Below, piece by piece: positions 8,929 through 17,546 of a DNA stretch of 64,000 bases (its first letter is position 1; each line of letters starts with the position of its first letter). A program made the position numbers and the translations under genes. The stretch comes from Rhodococcoides fascians A25f (GTDB lineage: Bacteria; Actinomycetota; Actinomycetes; Mycobacteriales; Mycobacteriaceae): the NCBI RefSeq assembly GCF_000760935.2, contig NZ_CP049744.1, positions 1,426,001 through 1,490,000 of the forward strand, in the 5' to 3' direction. The notes beneath the pieces are model-generated. The model was given only the letters and a program-made list of their open reading frames with translations, was not told the DNA's origin and made no database searches.

Positions 8929-8930
8929 CA
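8885..8930. promoter_or_regulatory. Two tandem TGTCAA-N6-TTGACA operators
   Basis: Half-sites are TGTCAA 8885-8890, TTGACA 8897-8902, TGTCAA 8913-8918 and TTGACA 8925-8930. They form two 18-bp inverted repeats with identical arms and six-base spacers, repeated at a 28-base period. They sit within the 3' end of the PAP2 gene and end three bases before the ATG of the HTH gene. Position and symmetry suggest binding sites for a dimeric regulator, possibly the HTH protein itself. Confidence 0.65.
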
Positions 8931-8933
8931 ACC

Positions 8934-9149
8934 ATGACCGAAGCCACTGCACTTGCAGCCGCAGCCGCCAGTCCCGATCCGGGTGAGGGGCTGCGTGCGG
9001 TAGCGGCTCTTCGACGGTTGCTCGAGCGGCTGGAAGCCGTTCAGGTTCGCACCGCCCGCAATCAGGGATGGTCGTGGCAGGCGATAGCGGACTCGCTGGG
9101 CGTCAGTAGGCAGGCGGTCCACAAGAAGCACGGCGGAAAAGGAAGGTAG
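8934..9149 (+). CDS. Small helix-turn-helix protein preceding a ClpN protein
   Basis: 71-aa protein with an alanine-rich N-terminus, a helix (LRAVAALRRLLERLEAVQV) and a C-terminal helix-turn-helix, NQGWSWQAIADSLGVSRQAVHKK (about residues 44-66). The motif resembles resolvase/sigma-like HTH modules. The ATG at 8934 directly follows the two inverted repeats, and the stop is 6 bases before the ClpN gene, so the two are probably one operon. From memory, such HTH-ClpN pairs recur in actinobacteria. Autoregulation is inference. Confidence 0.8.
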   Translation: MTEATALAAAAASPDPGEGLRAVAALRRLLERLEAVQVRTARNQGWSWQAIADSLGVSRQAVHKKHGGKGR

Positions 9150-9155
9150 ACAATC

Positions 9156-9668
9156 ATGTTCGAGCGATTCACCACGTCCGCCAGAGCAGTCGTCCTGGGC
9201 GCCCAGGGTCGAGCGCGGGCGCTGCACTCACCGCGTATCGAGCCCACGCATCTGTTCCTCGGTGCGCTCGCGGTCGCCGAAGAGCCGCTGAAGAACGCGC
9301 TCGCCGAGGCCGGATTCACCGTCGACGGAGTATTCGAGGATGCACAGTCCCAGGACGCGCGTGCGCTGCGTTCTCTCGGGATCGACCTGGACGCCGTCAT
9401 GACCACCGTCGACGCAGCCCTGGGTCCGCACGCCGTCGACGGGGCGCAGCCGGGCGGCCTGAATCGCATACCGTTCGGGCCATCGGCCAAGGAAGTATTG
9501 AAGCTGTCGCTGAAGGAAGCCGTCGAACGACACGACCGCGAGATAGGCGTCGAACATGTTCTTCTCGGTTTGGTTCGAGGTGCCGATCCATGGTTCACCG
9601 AACTGGTGCAGCGGCATTGTTCGCTCGATGAACTGCGGTCGACGGTCCTGCTGGTTCGGACACCGTAG
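9156..9668 (+). CDS. ClpN-only protein (Clp repeat domain without ATPase)
   Basis: 170-aa protein made only of a Clp N-terminal double repeat: FTTSARAVVLGAQGRARAL...EPTHLFLGAL (about residues 5-35) and GPSAKEVLKLSLKEA...GVEHVLLGLVRG (about 108-148). There is no Walker motif, so it is not an unfoldase. It may act as an adaptor or decoy for ClpC/ClpP, or bind misfolded substrates. An AAGGAAGG-like ribosome-binding site is formed by the end of the HTH gene, which fits translational coupling. Confidence 0.85.
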   Translation: MFERFTTSARAVVLGAQGRARALHSPRIEPTHLFLGALAVAEEPLKNALAEAGFTVDGVFEDAQSQDARALRSLGIDLDAVMTTVDAALGPHAVDGAQPGGLNRIPFGPSAKEVLKLSLKEAVERHDREIGVEHVLLGLVRGADPWFTELVQRHCSLDELRSTVLLVRTP

Positions 9669-9692
9669 CCGCCGAACGCTGCGAACCCTACG

Positions 9693-10082
9693 ATGGCGGC
9701 CATGAACTTTCTGATTCGGCTCGTGATCAACGCTGTTGCCATTTGGGTCGCCAAGGAATTCGTCGACGGGATCACCGTCACCAGTTCGGGCCGCGGTGAC
9801 GGGTGGGACATCGTTGTGCTGCTCGGTATCGCAGCCGTTCTCACCATTGTCAACGCGTTCATCAAGCCGATGGTCAAGCTGCTCTCGCTGCCGTTGCTGA
9901 TTCTGACTCTCGGACTGTTCACGCTCGTGATCAATGCGCTGATGCTGCTGTTGACGGGCTGGTTGTCGTCGCAGACCGGCTACGGCCTCGAGATCGTGGG
10001 ATTCGCCGCTGCGTTCTGGGGCGCGATCATCATCTCGATCGTGAACTTCCTGCTCGGCGCGTTCGTGCCCGACAAGCGTTAG
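9693..10082 (+). CDS. Phage-holin-4 / YvlD-type four-span membrane protein
   Basis: 129 aa with four predicted hydrophobic segments (about residues 5-20, 40-60, 67-90 and 104-122). The sequences [21 protein letters not shown] and [15 protein letters not shown] are typical of the PF04020 (YvlD, mycobacteriophage-like holin) family. The role is unknown; the family name does not imply a phage origin here. ATG codons at 9693 and 9702 are both possible starts. Its stop overlaps the convergent menA stop by 4 bases. Confidence 0.8.
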   Translation: MAAMNFLIRLVINAVAIWVAKEFVDGITVTSSGRGDGWDIVVLLGIAAVLTIVNAFIKPMVKLLSLPLLILTLGLFTLVINALMLLLTGWLSSQTGYGLEIVGFAAAFWGAIIISIVNFLLGAFVPDKR

Positions 10083-10948
10083 GCGAAGGCCAACGCAACG
10101 CCGGTGCTCGCTCCCCAGACGAGCATCGCCAAGCCCGAATCGCGCAGTGCGGGAATCAATTCGAATCCGTGCGCACCCTTGCGTACCGGGGAGTTCGCGC
10201 GAGCAGCGAAGGGGAGTGCCAGCAGGCCCACCAGTGCCCACGGAGTTCGGGCAATCAGAACCACCGTCATCGCGAACGGCACCACCAGCAATGCTAGATG
10301 CAGGTAGCGAGTGCGGGCATCGCCCAATCGCACTGCGAGCGTGAGCTTTCCGGATTCGGTATCGGTGGGGATGTCCCGCAGATTGTTGGCGACTAGCACG
10401 GCACTCGAGAACGATCCGACGGCCACCGCGGCCAACACTCCGGCCCAATCTATCTGCTCTGCTTGCACGAACTGCGTGCCGAGAACCGCGACGAGTCCGA
10501 AGAACACGAATACCGCGATCTCGCCGAATCCGCTGTAGCCGTACGGCTTCGAGCCGCCGGTGTAATACCAGGCACCGGCTATGCAGACCAGGCCTACGAT
10601 GACCAACCACCAGGCACTGGTGGCAGCCAACGCCAATCCGGCCACGGCTCCGACGGCGAAGCAGCCGATGGCGGCCCTCTTGACCGCGCCTGCGGAGGCC
10701 GCCTTGGAACCGACCAAGCGCAAGGGCCCGACACGATCGTCGTCGGTGCCGCGGATTCCGTCCGAGTAGTCGTTGGCGAAATTGACGCCGACGATCAGGG
10801 CCAGCGAGACGATCAAGGCCAGCAGCGCCTTCCACCACACCCCGGCGTCCAGGGACACGGCTGCACCGGTACCGACGAGGACGGGAGCAATCGCGTTCGG
10901 GAGTGTGCGCGGTCGCGCGCCTTCGATCCATTGCGCAGTGGTGGCCAT
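10079..10948 (-). CDS. menA: 1,4-dihydroxy-2-naphthoate polyprenyltransferase
   Basis: Integral-membrane UbiA-type prenyltransferase that joins DHNA to the polyprenyl diphosphate, giving demethylmenaquinone. The 289-aa product starts [19 protein letters not shown]. It has the Mg-diphosphate motif [13 protein letters not shown] and the second acidic region [14 protein letters not shown], with about eight to nine membrane spans, all standard for MenA. The frame extends upstream to 12217, but that part is antisense-like overlap with the Hsp70-like gene. The polyprenyl donor is probably made by the synthase at 51871. Confidence 0.95.
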   Translation of the reverse strand: MATTAQWIEGARPRTLPNAIAPVLVGTGAAVSLDAGVWWKALLALIVSLALIVGVNFANDYSDGIRGTDDDRVGPLRLVGSKAASAGAVKRAAIGCFAVGAVAGLALAATSAWWLVIVGLVCIAGAWYYTGGSKPYGYSGFGEIAVFVFFGLVAVLGTQFVQAEQIDWAGVLAAVAVGSFSSAVLVANNLRDIPTDTESGKLTLAVRLGDARTRYLHLALLVVPFAMTVVLIARTPWALVGLLALPFAARANSPVRKGAHGFELIPALRDSGLAMLVWGASTGVALAFA

Positions 10949-10995
10949 GAGCGACGATCCTTCCGTATCCGCTCGACGGACGAGAACGCGGCCGG

Positions 10996-12249
10996 TCAGA
11001 ACGGCAGGCGCGGCAACACCGGTAGTGGGATGACGGGCATCTGCACGCCGGGAATCTGTGGCAGCGGCACCGTCGGTGCCGGCGCAGGTGCCGGTGGGTT
11101 GTAGTGCGGTTGGTACTGAACATAGGGTGCCGGGTCGGCAGCAGGCGGCGGCGCGGAGGTCGTCGTCGGGGCCGGCGGCGGGACGTCGGGTGTGGGTGCC
11201 GTCGTCGAGGTCGTCGTAGTGCCGGCTACAGGCTTTGTGGTCTGCGAAACGCGCTCGCCCACGCTGGCGGGGGTGCTCAGCGGTTGGTCTCCCTCGCTGG
11301 ACCCGATAGCGGTGAACAGCCCGATGGCCGCGATGACGCCTGCGATCGGCAGCGCGATCATTCCCAGCCGTGTCAGTGCCGGTCGGTGTGAGACGAGGGG
11401 CGGCACACGGGCCGCGTCCACGTGGGTGGCGTGCACCGCCGCTCCGCCGGCGACCACCAGCTCCGGCCGATCCGGGACGATGACCGGCAGCTGCAGAAAG
11501 CGTTCCAGCGTGGCCCGGACCAACGGAACATTGGACGTTCCACCGATGGCGACGACGGCATCGGGATAGAACTCGGCTTCGAGACCGAGTTGGCGAACCG
11601 TCGCGGCGGCCTGCTCGGTGGAGCGCGCAATCGACAACTCGAAGATGTGGCGCTCGAGGAGGACGTGCTCGCCGTCGGGTGTGCTGGTGGTCTGGTGCGT
11701 GGACAGCGCTTCCTTGATTCCTCGGCAGAAGGCCGTCAGTGCACTCTCTTCGTCGGGAGACTGCGGCGGGCGCACGATGCCGAGACCGAGGATGTGCTCG
11801 CGGACGACGGCGTCGAACGCGCGACCGCTGATGGCGGTGGTGCGCGTCGATCCGTAGGAGCGGCCGGATTCGACGTCCACGATGTCGACGCCGACGCCCG
11901 TGTCTCCGGCGTCGAACAGTGCGATCGTTCGGTGGTGTGACGGCAGTCCGGGCCGCAGGTATTCCAGTGCCGCGCCGGTTTCGTCGATGAGGTGCACGTC
12001 GGAGACGTACTCCTCGGCCAGGGCGGCGGCAATCTGTGCCCGCTCCACGGGGGTGCGGTGGGCGACGCCCAAGGACTGCGGTGCGTCGGGCCGATCGACG
12101 ATGCCGCGGACCACGCGCGCGACGTCCTCGGCGGAGGGGGAGAGCTGCCAGTCGTCGAACGGGGTGCCGTCGCTCCACGTGCCGTCTTCGGTGGTCCGGG
12201 CCGTGCGGATGCCGCACGTGCCCAGTGACACACCCACGGACGAACGCAT
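10996..12249 (-). CDS. Hsp70-like ATPase-fold protein with membrane anchor and Pro-rich outer tail
   Basis: 417 aa. The N-terminal 290 residues resemble the Hsp70/actin ATPase fold: [12 protein letters not shown] (phosphate 1), [16 protein letters not shown] (phosphate 2) and [17 protein letters not shown] (adenosine motif). Instead of an Hsp70 substrate-binding domain there is one membrane span ([19 protein letters not shown], about residues 297-315), then about 100 residues rich in Pro, Thr and Ala that should face outward. Similar proteins occur near menA in mycolic-acid bacteria; their role is not established. The product cannot be a classical folding chaperone. Confidence 0.8.
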   Translation of the reverse strand: MRSSVGVSLGTCGIRTARTTEDGTWSDGTPFDDWQLSPSAEDVARVVRGIVDRPDAPQSLGVAHRTPVERAQIAAALAEEYVSDVHLIDETGAALEYLRPGLPSHHRTIALFDAGDTGVGVDIVDVESGRSYGSTRTTAISGRAFDAVVREHILGLGIVRPPQSPDEESALTAFCRGIKEALSTHQTTSTPDGEHVLLERHIFELSIARSTEQAAATVRQLGLEAEFYPDAVVAIGGTSNVPLVRATLERFLQLPVIVPDRPELVVAGGAAVHATHVDAARVPPLVSHRPALTRLGMIALPIAGVIAAIGLFTAIGSSEGDQPLSTPASVGERVSQTTKPVAGTTTTSTTAPTPDVPPPAPTTTSAPPPAADPAPYVQYQPHYNPPAPAPAPTVPLPQIPGVQMPVIPLPVLPRLPF

Positions 12250-12340
12250 CGCTTCTCCGGCCTCTCCGATTCGATGACGGGATTCATGTGTAAATTGCGC
12301 GCCCTCGAGTCAGGCGACGAGGCCACTCTACCGTCTCACG

Positions 12341-12370
12341 GTTTGGTTAGGGTCTCAAAACAATCCAAAC
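12341..12370. promoter_or_regulatory. Inverted repeat upstream of the AfsR-type regulator
   Basis: GTTTGG at 12341-12346 and CCAAAC at 12365-12370 form an inverted repeat with an AT-rich centre (TTAGGGTCTCAAAACAAT). It ends 44 bases before the regulator's GTG and is about 90 bases upstream of the divergent Hsp70-like start. It could be an operator for either gene; this is inferred from symmetry only. Confidence 0.4.
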
Positions 12371-12414
12371 GTCAATTCGAAGCGTTCGGCCCCGCGGCCT
12401 ACGATCTGAGGACA

Positions 12415-15400
12415 GTGCCCCACGACATCGCGGATCCCGAGACGACGCACCTCACGGCCGAACTTCCGGTGGTGGGGATGCTCGGCGTCGTGACGACCGT
12501 GGTCGACGGCAGTCCCGTGCCGGTATCGGGTACGCGGGCGCAGGCCCTGCTCGTGGCGTTGGCGCTGGATCCGGGGCGGGCGCGGTCCTCGCAACGGCTC
12601 ATCGAGGAGGTGTGGCCCGGCGAGCCTCCCCGATCACCGAAGAATGCTCTGCAGACACAGATCTCTCGGCTGCGATCGGCGCTGCCCAGCGGCGCTCTCG
12701 AGAGTGGGCCCGGGGGATATCGGTTGGTTCTGAATGCCGAGGACATCGATCTCGGCCGGGCCCGTGCTCTGACCCGCGGCGCGGAGGGTCGCCTCGCTCA
12801 GGGGCACTTCCAGGATGCACTCGACCTGGTCGTCGAAGCCCTCGGTCTGTGGCGCGGTGAGCCCATCGACTCCGTTCGGGCCGAGGCCGACGCGGTTGGG
12901 ACGGCTCTGAAGTCGCTGCAGGTCGCGGCCCTCCTCGGTCTGAGGAGATACGGCGACGCTCTGCCGTATGCGCAGGCCCGCGCGGCCGAGGATCCAGCCG
13001 ACGAGCGTGCTGCCGCCGACCTCATGCGCGCGCTGCACGGTGTGGGCCGACCCAACGACGCGCTCACGGTGTTCGCGGACTTGCGCAGCGATCTGGCCCA
13101 GCGGTTGGGAACGGATCCCTCGCCCGCGACTACTGCACTGAATGCCGAGATTCTCGGTCACGACGCGCCGAAGGTGCTGCAGACCATCGGGCTTCGTGCC
13201 GCGCCGAATGCCTTGATCGGTCGAGGCGACGACATCGAGGCTATCGAGGAGCTGCTGCACACCTCTCGCGTCACCACCGTCCTCGGTCCTGGCGGCGCGG
13301 GCAAGACACGCATCGCACACGCCCTGGGTCATCGAGCTGCCGATTCGATGCCGGTGGCGTTCGTCGAACTGGCATCGCTGCGCAGTGGTGAGGACGTCGC
13401 CTCGGCGATCGGTGCCACCCTCGGATTGACCGAGGCGGATTTCACTGTCGGCAGTCTTCAGGTCGCCCGGGTGCACTCGATTCACGAGCGTCTGGTCGAC
13501 GTCTTCTCGACTCGCCGAGGTTTGTTGATCCTCGACAACTGCGAGCACGTGATCGACGAGGTGGCTGCAGTCGTGGACGAGCTCGTGGCTGCGACGGATC
13601 TGGTGACGGTATTGGCGACCTCCCGTTCGCCGATAGGGTCGACGGCCGAATCGGTGTTTCCGCTGCCCTCTCTCGGCATGCTCGGACCGAATTCGCCTGC
13701 GACAGAACTTTTTTGCGTCAGAGCCCGCGCAGTTCGCCCGTCCGTGCGACTCGATCCCGACGCAGTCGCGGCCCTGTGCCACACCTTGGACGGCCTGCCC
13801 CTTGCCATCGAGTTGGCAGCAGCGCGAGTGAAATCGATGAGTGTGGAGGACATCGGCACTCGGTTGCACAAACGATTCGCGCTGCTGCGATCGACGGACC
13901 GAACCCGTCCGGAACGACATCGAACCTTGCACGCGGTCATCGACTGGAGTTGGAATCTGCTCGACGGCACAGAGCAGGCAACTCTTCGCCGGCTCTGTCG
14001 CTTTCCCGCGGGCTTCGATCTCGACGCGGCGCGAACGGTGGCGGAATGGTCCGAGGTCGAGGATGTGTCGTTTGCGCTCGACGGTCTGGTGAACCAGTCC
14101 ATGCTCACAGTTGCCGAGACGTCTACGGGCGTGCGGTACCACATGCTCGAGACCGTCCGCGAGTACGGCGAGGAGCAATTGGACGCGAGCGGGGAGGAAG
14201 AGCAGGTCGCACTACGCCTGCGAGCCTGGTCGACTGCAGTGTCGACGAGGATTTCCGCAGGCTATGCCGGTGGGCGTCCGGCCGAGATGGTTCTGCTGCT
14301 CGAGGCGGAGCACGACAACCTGCTCTCCATGATGAGACATTCTTTCGCACATGACGTTTCGGAGCACGTCTGCACGCTCTTCTCGGTACTGGGCTACTTC
14401 TGGGCCATGCGCGGCGCGCATTCCGAGGTGCTGAACTGGGCCGACAGGGTGCAGAGCAGTATCCGCCGCGGGATCGCAGAAACACCCGACGACAACGCCG
14501 TCATGTGCATGCTGGTTCTTGCGGCGCATTTCGCCTACGGACGACAACTGCGCCGGGTAGCCCGAGTTCGAGTCGATCTACGAAATCTGTTGCGTTACAG
14601 AACCGACATCGCACCGGGGTTGCGGTTCAATGCCGAGGTGCTCGTGCACCACATCGGAGGGCGGGGGTTGGCCAGAAAACTGGCTCTCGCCACTCGCTCC
14701 GAATACGGCGACGTTCGCTGCAACGCGTACGTGGTTCGCGCGATGCTCGCTCAGAATTCGGGGCGATTGCACGAGTCGATTCGAGACGGTGAGCGCGCTC
14801 TCGGCATCGCGCGTAGTCGTGGTGATCTGTGGGCAGTGGGGTCCACCTCGCAAACACTTGCCAGCTCCTACGGTCTGGCAGGCGATCAAGCCACGGCCGC
14901 CGAGTACTACCGAACCTCCGCCGATGTGATGTGGACGATGCATGCCTACGAGGAGAGCATGCAAACCCGAACCTTCCTGGCACTGGCCCTGATCGGCGCG
15001 GGTCGGGTGGACGAGGGGCGGGCGCTGGTGGAGGAATTGGCGTCGGGAGGTATGGCTCAGGACTGGAGTCCGGGCAATTCCGGTGACACCGCTGATCGGG
15101 GGCCTGCCCACGATTCCGGCGCTCGGTGGGATCGTGCGCAGCAGCAGTCGACGTCTGCGTCGCTGACTGCGGCACGGGCAGCGGCGGATGTGGAAGACGG
15201 TCACGTCGAACGAGGTTTGGCGCAATTTCGGGAAGCACTGGCCATCGGGGGCTGGCCGTCACAGGACGCGAGCGATCCGTTCATGACGATTCTGGTGTGC
15301 GCGGCTGTCGGAGCGCATGTATTGCACGGTCGTGCGGCGGAGATGCGCGAAGCGGTGGGGGAGCTGGTGCGCACGCCGTGGAATGCGTTGGTGCCTGGCG

Positions 15401-15675
15401 GTTTCTACGATATTCCGATGCTCGGTGCTGTTGCGTGCGCAGTGGGTTCGTTCGAGGTGCAGTGCGGGGACCGCGAACGTGGAGTTCGGTTGCTCGCCGC
15501 GTCGGACCGGGCGATAGGTCGCCAGGATTTTCCGTCGATGCGCATCGATCGGCACGTGGCCGCAGCCCGCGTGATTGTCGGTGACCCTACGGTCGACGCC
15601 GGTATCGCGCGGGCTGCTGGTATCACCAGACATGCTGCACTGCAAGAGATCTTGAGTTCGCTTCCCGTGTCCTAG
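12415..15675 (+). CDS. AfsR/SARP-type regulator (wHTH-BTAD-NTPase-helical repeats)
   Basis: 1086 aa from the GTG at 12415 (VPHDIADPETT), which has a TGAGGA just upstream; the frame opens earlier, but that part shows no family sequence. An OmpR-like winged helix (about residues 15-105) and a bacterial transcriptional activation domain (about 110-255) come first. Then follows a STAND NTPase with Walker A GPGGAGKTR (about residue 292), Walker B LLILDNCEH and sensor LATSR, and finally a long helical region of TPR type. Proteins of this build switch on nearby pathways in response to an unknown signal. It converges on the DrrAB-type exporter, their stops overlapping by 4 bases. Confidence 0.9.
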   Translation: MPHDIADPETTHLTAELPVVGMLGVVTTVVDGSPVPVSGTRAQALLVALALDPGRARSSQRLIEEVWPGEPPRSPKNALQTQISRLRSALPSGALESGPGGYRLVLNAEDIDLGRARALTRGAEGRLAQGHFQDALDLVVEALGLWRGEPIDSVRAEADAVGTALKSLQVAALLGLRRYGDALPYAQARAAEDPADERAAADLMRALHGVGRPNDALTVFADLRSDLAQRLGTDPSPATTALNAEILGHDAPKVLQTIGLRAAPNALIGRGDDIEAIEELLHTSRVTTVLGPGGAGKTRIAHALGHRAADSMPVAFVELASLRSGEDVASAIGATLGLTEADFTVGSLQVARVHSIHERLVDVFSTRRGLLILDNCEHVIDEVAAVVDELVAATDLVTVLATSRSPIGSTAESVFPLPSLGMLGPNSPATELFCVRARAVRPSVRLDPDAVAALCHTLDGLPLAIELAAARVKSMSVEDIGTRLHKRFALLRSTDRTRPERHRTLHAVIDWSWNLLDGTEQATLRRLCRFPAGFDLDAARTVAEWSEVEDVSFALDGLVNQSMLTVAETSTGVRYHMLETVREYGEEQLDASGEEEQVALRLRAWSTAVSTRISAGYAGGRPAEMVLLLEAEHDNLLSMMRHSFAHDVSEHVCTLFSVLGYFWAMRGAHSEVLNWADRVQSSIRRGIAETPDDNAVMCMLVLAAHFAYGRQLRRVARVRVDLRNLLRYRTDIAPGLRFNAEVLVHHIGGRGLARKLALATRSEYGDVRCNAYVVRAMLAQNSGRLHESIRDGERALGIARSRGDLWAVGSTSQTLASSYGLAGDQATAAEYYRTSADVMWTMHAYEESMQTRTFLALALIGAGRVDEGRALVEELASGGMAQDWSPGNSGDTADRGPAHDSGARWDRAQQQSTSASLTAARAAADVEDGHVERGLAQFREALAIGGWPSQDASDPFMTILVCAAVGAHVLHGRAAEMREAVGELVRTPWNALVPGGFYDIPMLGAVACAVGSFEVQCGDRERGVRLLAASDRAIGRQDFPSMRIDRHVAAARVIVGDPTVDAGIARAAGITRHAALQEILSSLPVS

Positions 15676-16505
15676 GCCTTGCGCATGTACGACTTCACGG
15701 TCAGTGGGGCGAAGATGGCGACGATGACCACGGCTCCGACGAGTGAGTACACGACGTGAATACCGAAGTGCCCGTTGTTCGCCAGCTCTCGGACCGCCGT
15801 CACCAGGTGTGAGACGGGGTTGATGTCGGCAAACGCTCGCAGCCAGCTCGGCATCGTGGAGGTGTCGACGAAGGCGTTGGACAGGAACGTCAGCGGGAAC
15901 AGCACCAGCATCGAGATGCCCTGCACCGAAGAGGCTTTGTTCATCACGGTGCCGAGGAGCGCAAAGATCCAGCTGATCGCCCAGGCGCAGAACATCACCA
16001 GCAGGACGGCTCCGACGAGGCCGAGTGCTCCACCTGCGGGGTGGTAGCCCATCGCGAACCCGGTGAGGAAACAGACGACCGCGGCGATCAGGTAGCGGAT
16101 GACGTCGGCCATCAATGCTCCTGCAAGTGGCGAGATTCGGGCGATCGGCAGAGATCGGAATCGGTCGAAGACACCCTTGTCCATGTCTTCTCGCAGCTGT
16201 GTGCCGGTGACGACGGAACCGGTGATCACCGTTTGCACCAGGATTCCGGGCACGATCATCGGCAGGTAGGACGTGACGTCGCCGGCAACCGCACCGCCGA
16301 AGATGTAGCTGAACATCAGGGTGAAGATCACCGGTAGCAGCACCACGTCGGTGAGTTGTTCGGGGTTGTGTCGGAGCTTGAGCAGCCCGCGATATCCCAT
16401 GGTGGCGGACTGGGCGGCGGTGCGGGCCAGGCCGATGTGTCGGACGACCGGACGGTCGGCGGGGTCGATGTACGTCGACGTCTGCGGAGTGAGAGTGGTG
16501 GTCAT
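15672..16505 (-). CDS. ABC-2 type exporter permease (DrrB-like)
   Basis: 277-aa six-span permease. VVLLPVIFTLMFSYIFGG, the amphipathic stretch REDMDKGVFDRFRSLPI and FPLTFLSNAFVDTSTMPSWL...NPVSHLV are hallmarks of the DrrB/ABC-2 family. The ATG at 16505 overlaps the ATPase stop by 4 bases, so the two subunits are coupled. The transported compound cannot be told from sequence; homologues export daunorubicin-like drugs or lipids. Confidence 0.9.
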   Translation of the reverse strand: MTTTLTPQTSTYIDPADRPVVRHIGLARTAAQSATMGYRGLLKLRHNPEQLTDVVLLPVIFTLMFSYIFGGAVAGDVTSYLPMIVPGILVQTVITGSVVTGTQLREDMDKGVFDRFRSLPIARISPLAGALMADVIRYLIAAVVCFLTGFAMGYHPAGGALGLVGAVLLVMFCAWAISWIFALLGTVMNKASSVQGISMLVLFPLTFLSNAFVDTSTMPSWLRAFADINPVSHLVTAVRELANNGHFGIHVVYSLVGAVVIVAIFAPLTVKSYMRKA

Positions 16506-17455
16506 GCTGCGTCCTCGTCTGCGCTCTTGCCGGTGAGGGTCAGGAATACCTCGTCCAGGCTGGGTTTGGTGACGGTGATTTCGCTGACGTCGATGCCGAA
16601 GTCGCGCAAGCGAATCAAGATGTCGGGGGTCATCGATGTGTCGGTCATGGGTGCAGTCAGACGAGCGGACTCGGGGCTGACCGACACGTCGGTGCCCAGT
16701 TGCTTCGCAACCAAAGCTCGGGCGTCGTCGATCTGGTTTCGGTCCGTGAGAGTCAGTGACAGTGCGGAGGTGCCCACCGAGGACTTGAGCCCGTCGGCGG
16801 TGTCGTCGGCGATCACGCGGCCGTGATCGATGACGGCGATGTGATCGCACAGTTGGTCGGCCTCGTCGAGGTACTGAGTGGTCAGTAGAACGGTCGAGCC
16901 CGCCGCGACGAGCCGACGGATGGTGTCCCACATCTGGGCTCGGGTGCGGGGGTCGAGCCCGGTGGTCGGCTCGTCGAGGAACAGCAGCGGCGGTGCCGAG
17001 ATCAGGCTCGCGGCCAGATCGAGGCGTCGCCGCATCCCACCGGAGAACAACTTCAACGGTCGCGACGCCGCGTCCGTCAACCCGAATTCCTCGAGGAGCT
17101 CGACGGCTTTGGCTTTGCTGTCGCGTCGACTCAGGCCGAGAAGCCGGGAGAAGATGACGAGATTCTCGGTTGCGGTGAGATCCTCGTCCACCGATGCGTA
17201 CTGGCCGGTGACGCCGACTAGCGACCGGACCGCGGTGGCGTCGGCGACGACGTCTCGGCCGAAAACTCGGGCCGAGCCGCCGTCGGGTCGAAGGAGGGTG
17301 GCGAGCATGCGGACCGTTGTGGTCTTGCCCGCGCCGTTGGGGCCGAGGACTCCGTAGACCGCCCCGGTGGGAACGGTCAGGCTGACACCGTCGACCGCGC
17401 GTTGCTTACCGAATGTCTTGACGAGGCCGTCGGCCTCGATAGCTGGTGTGGTCAT
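16502..17455 (-). CDS. ABC exporter ATPase (DrrA-like)
   Basis: 317 aa from the ATG at 17455 (MTTPAIEADGLVKTFG). Walker A is GPNGAGKTT, the signature is FSGGMRRRLDLA, Walker B is LLFLDEPTTGLDP, followed by the switch region TTQYLDEAD. The C-terminal 90 residues carry the DrrA-type regulatory extension (ending in PSLDEVFLTLTGKS). It is the first gene of the pair with the permease. A longer frame to 17509 has no family support. Confidence 0.93.
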   Translation of the reverse strand: MTTPAIEADGLVKTFGKQRAVDGVSLTVPTGAVYGVLGPNGAGKTTTVRMLATLLRPDGGSARVFGRDVVADATAVRSLVGVTGQYASVDEDLTATENLVIFSRLLGLSRRDSKAKAVELLEEFGLTDAASRPLKLFSGGMRRRLDLAASLISAPPLLFLDEPTTGLDPRTRAQMWDTIRRLVAAGSTVLLTTQYLDEADQLCDHIAVIDHGRVIADDTADGLKSSVGTSALSLTLTDRNQIDDARALVAKQLGTDVSVSPESARLTAPMTDTSMTPDILIRLRDFGIDVSEITVTKPSLDEVFLTLTGKSADEDAA

Positions 17456-17546
17456 GGGACAACGATCGCCCCGACCGCTTGCACGACGCGTACGTCGCGC
17501 TTGCGTCACCTTTCATGTGCCGCGTGGTGTCACCTCTTGCGTGGTG

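Noticed and set aside
9693..10082. Phage remnant suggested by the holin-like name
   Set aside because: YvlD/holin-4-type proteins are common chromosomal genes and no other phage gene lies nearby.
9228..11123. 631-aa reverse open frame
   Set aside because: It covers the ClpN, holin-like and menA genes in the wrong frame and is arginine-rich, as shadow frames are.
12634..14178. 514-aa reverse open frame
   Set aside because: It is antisense to the AfsR-type regulator, whose domains fill the forward frame.
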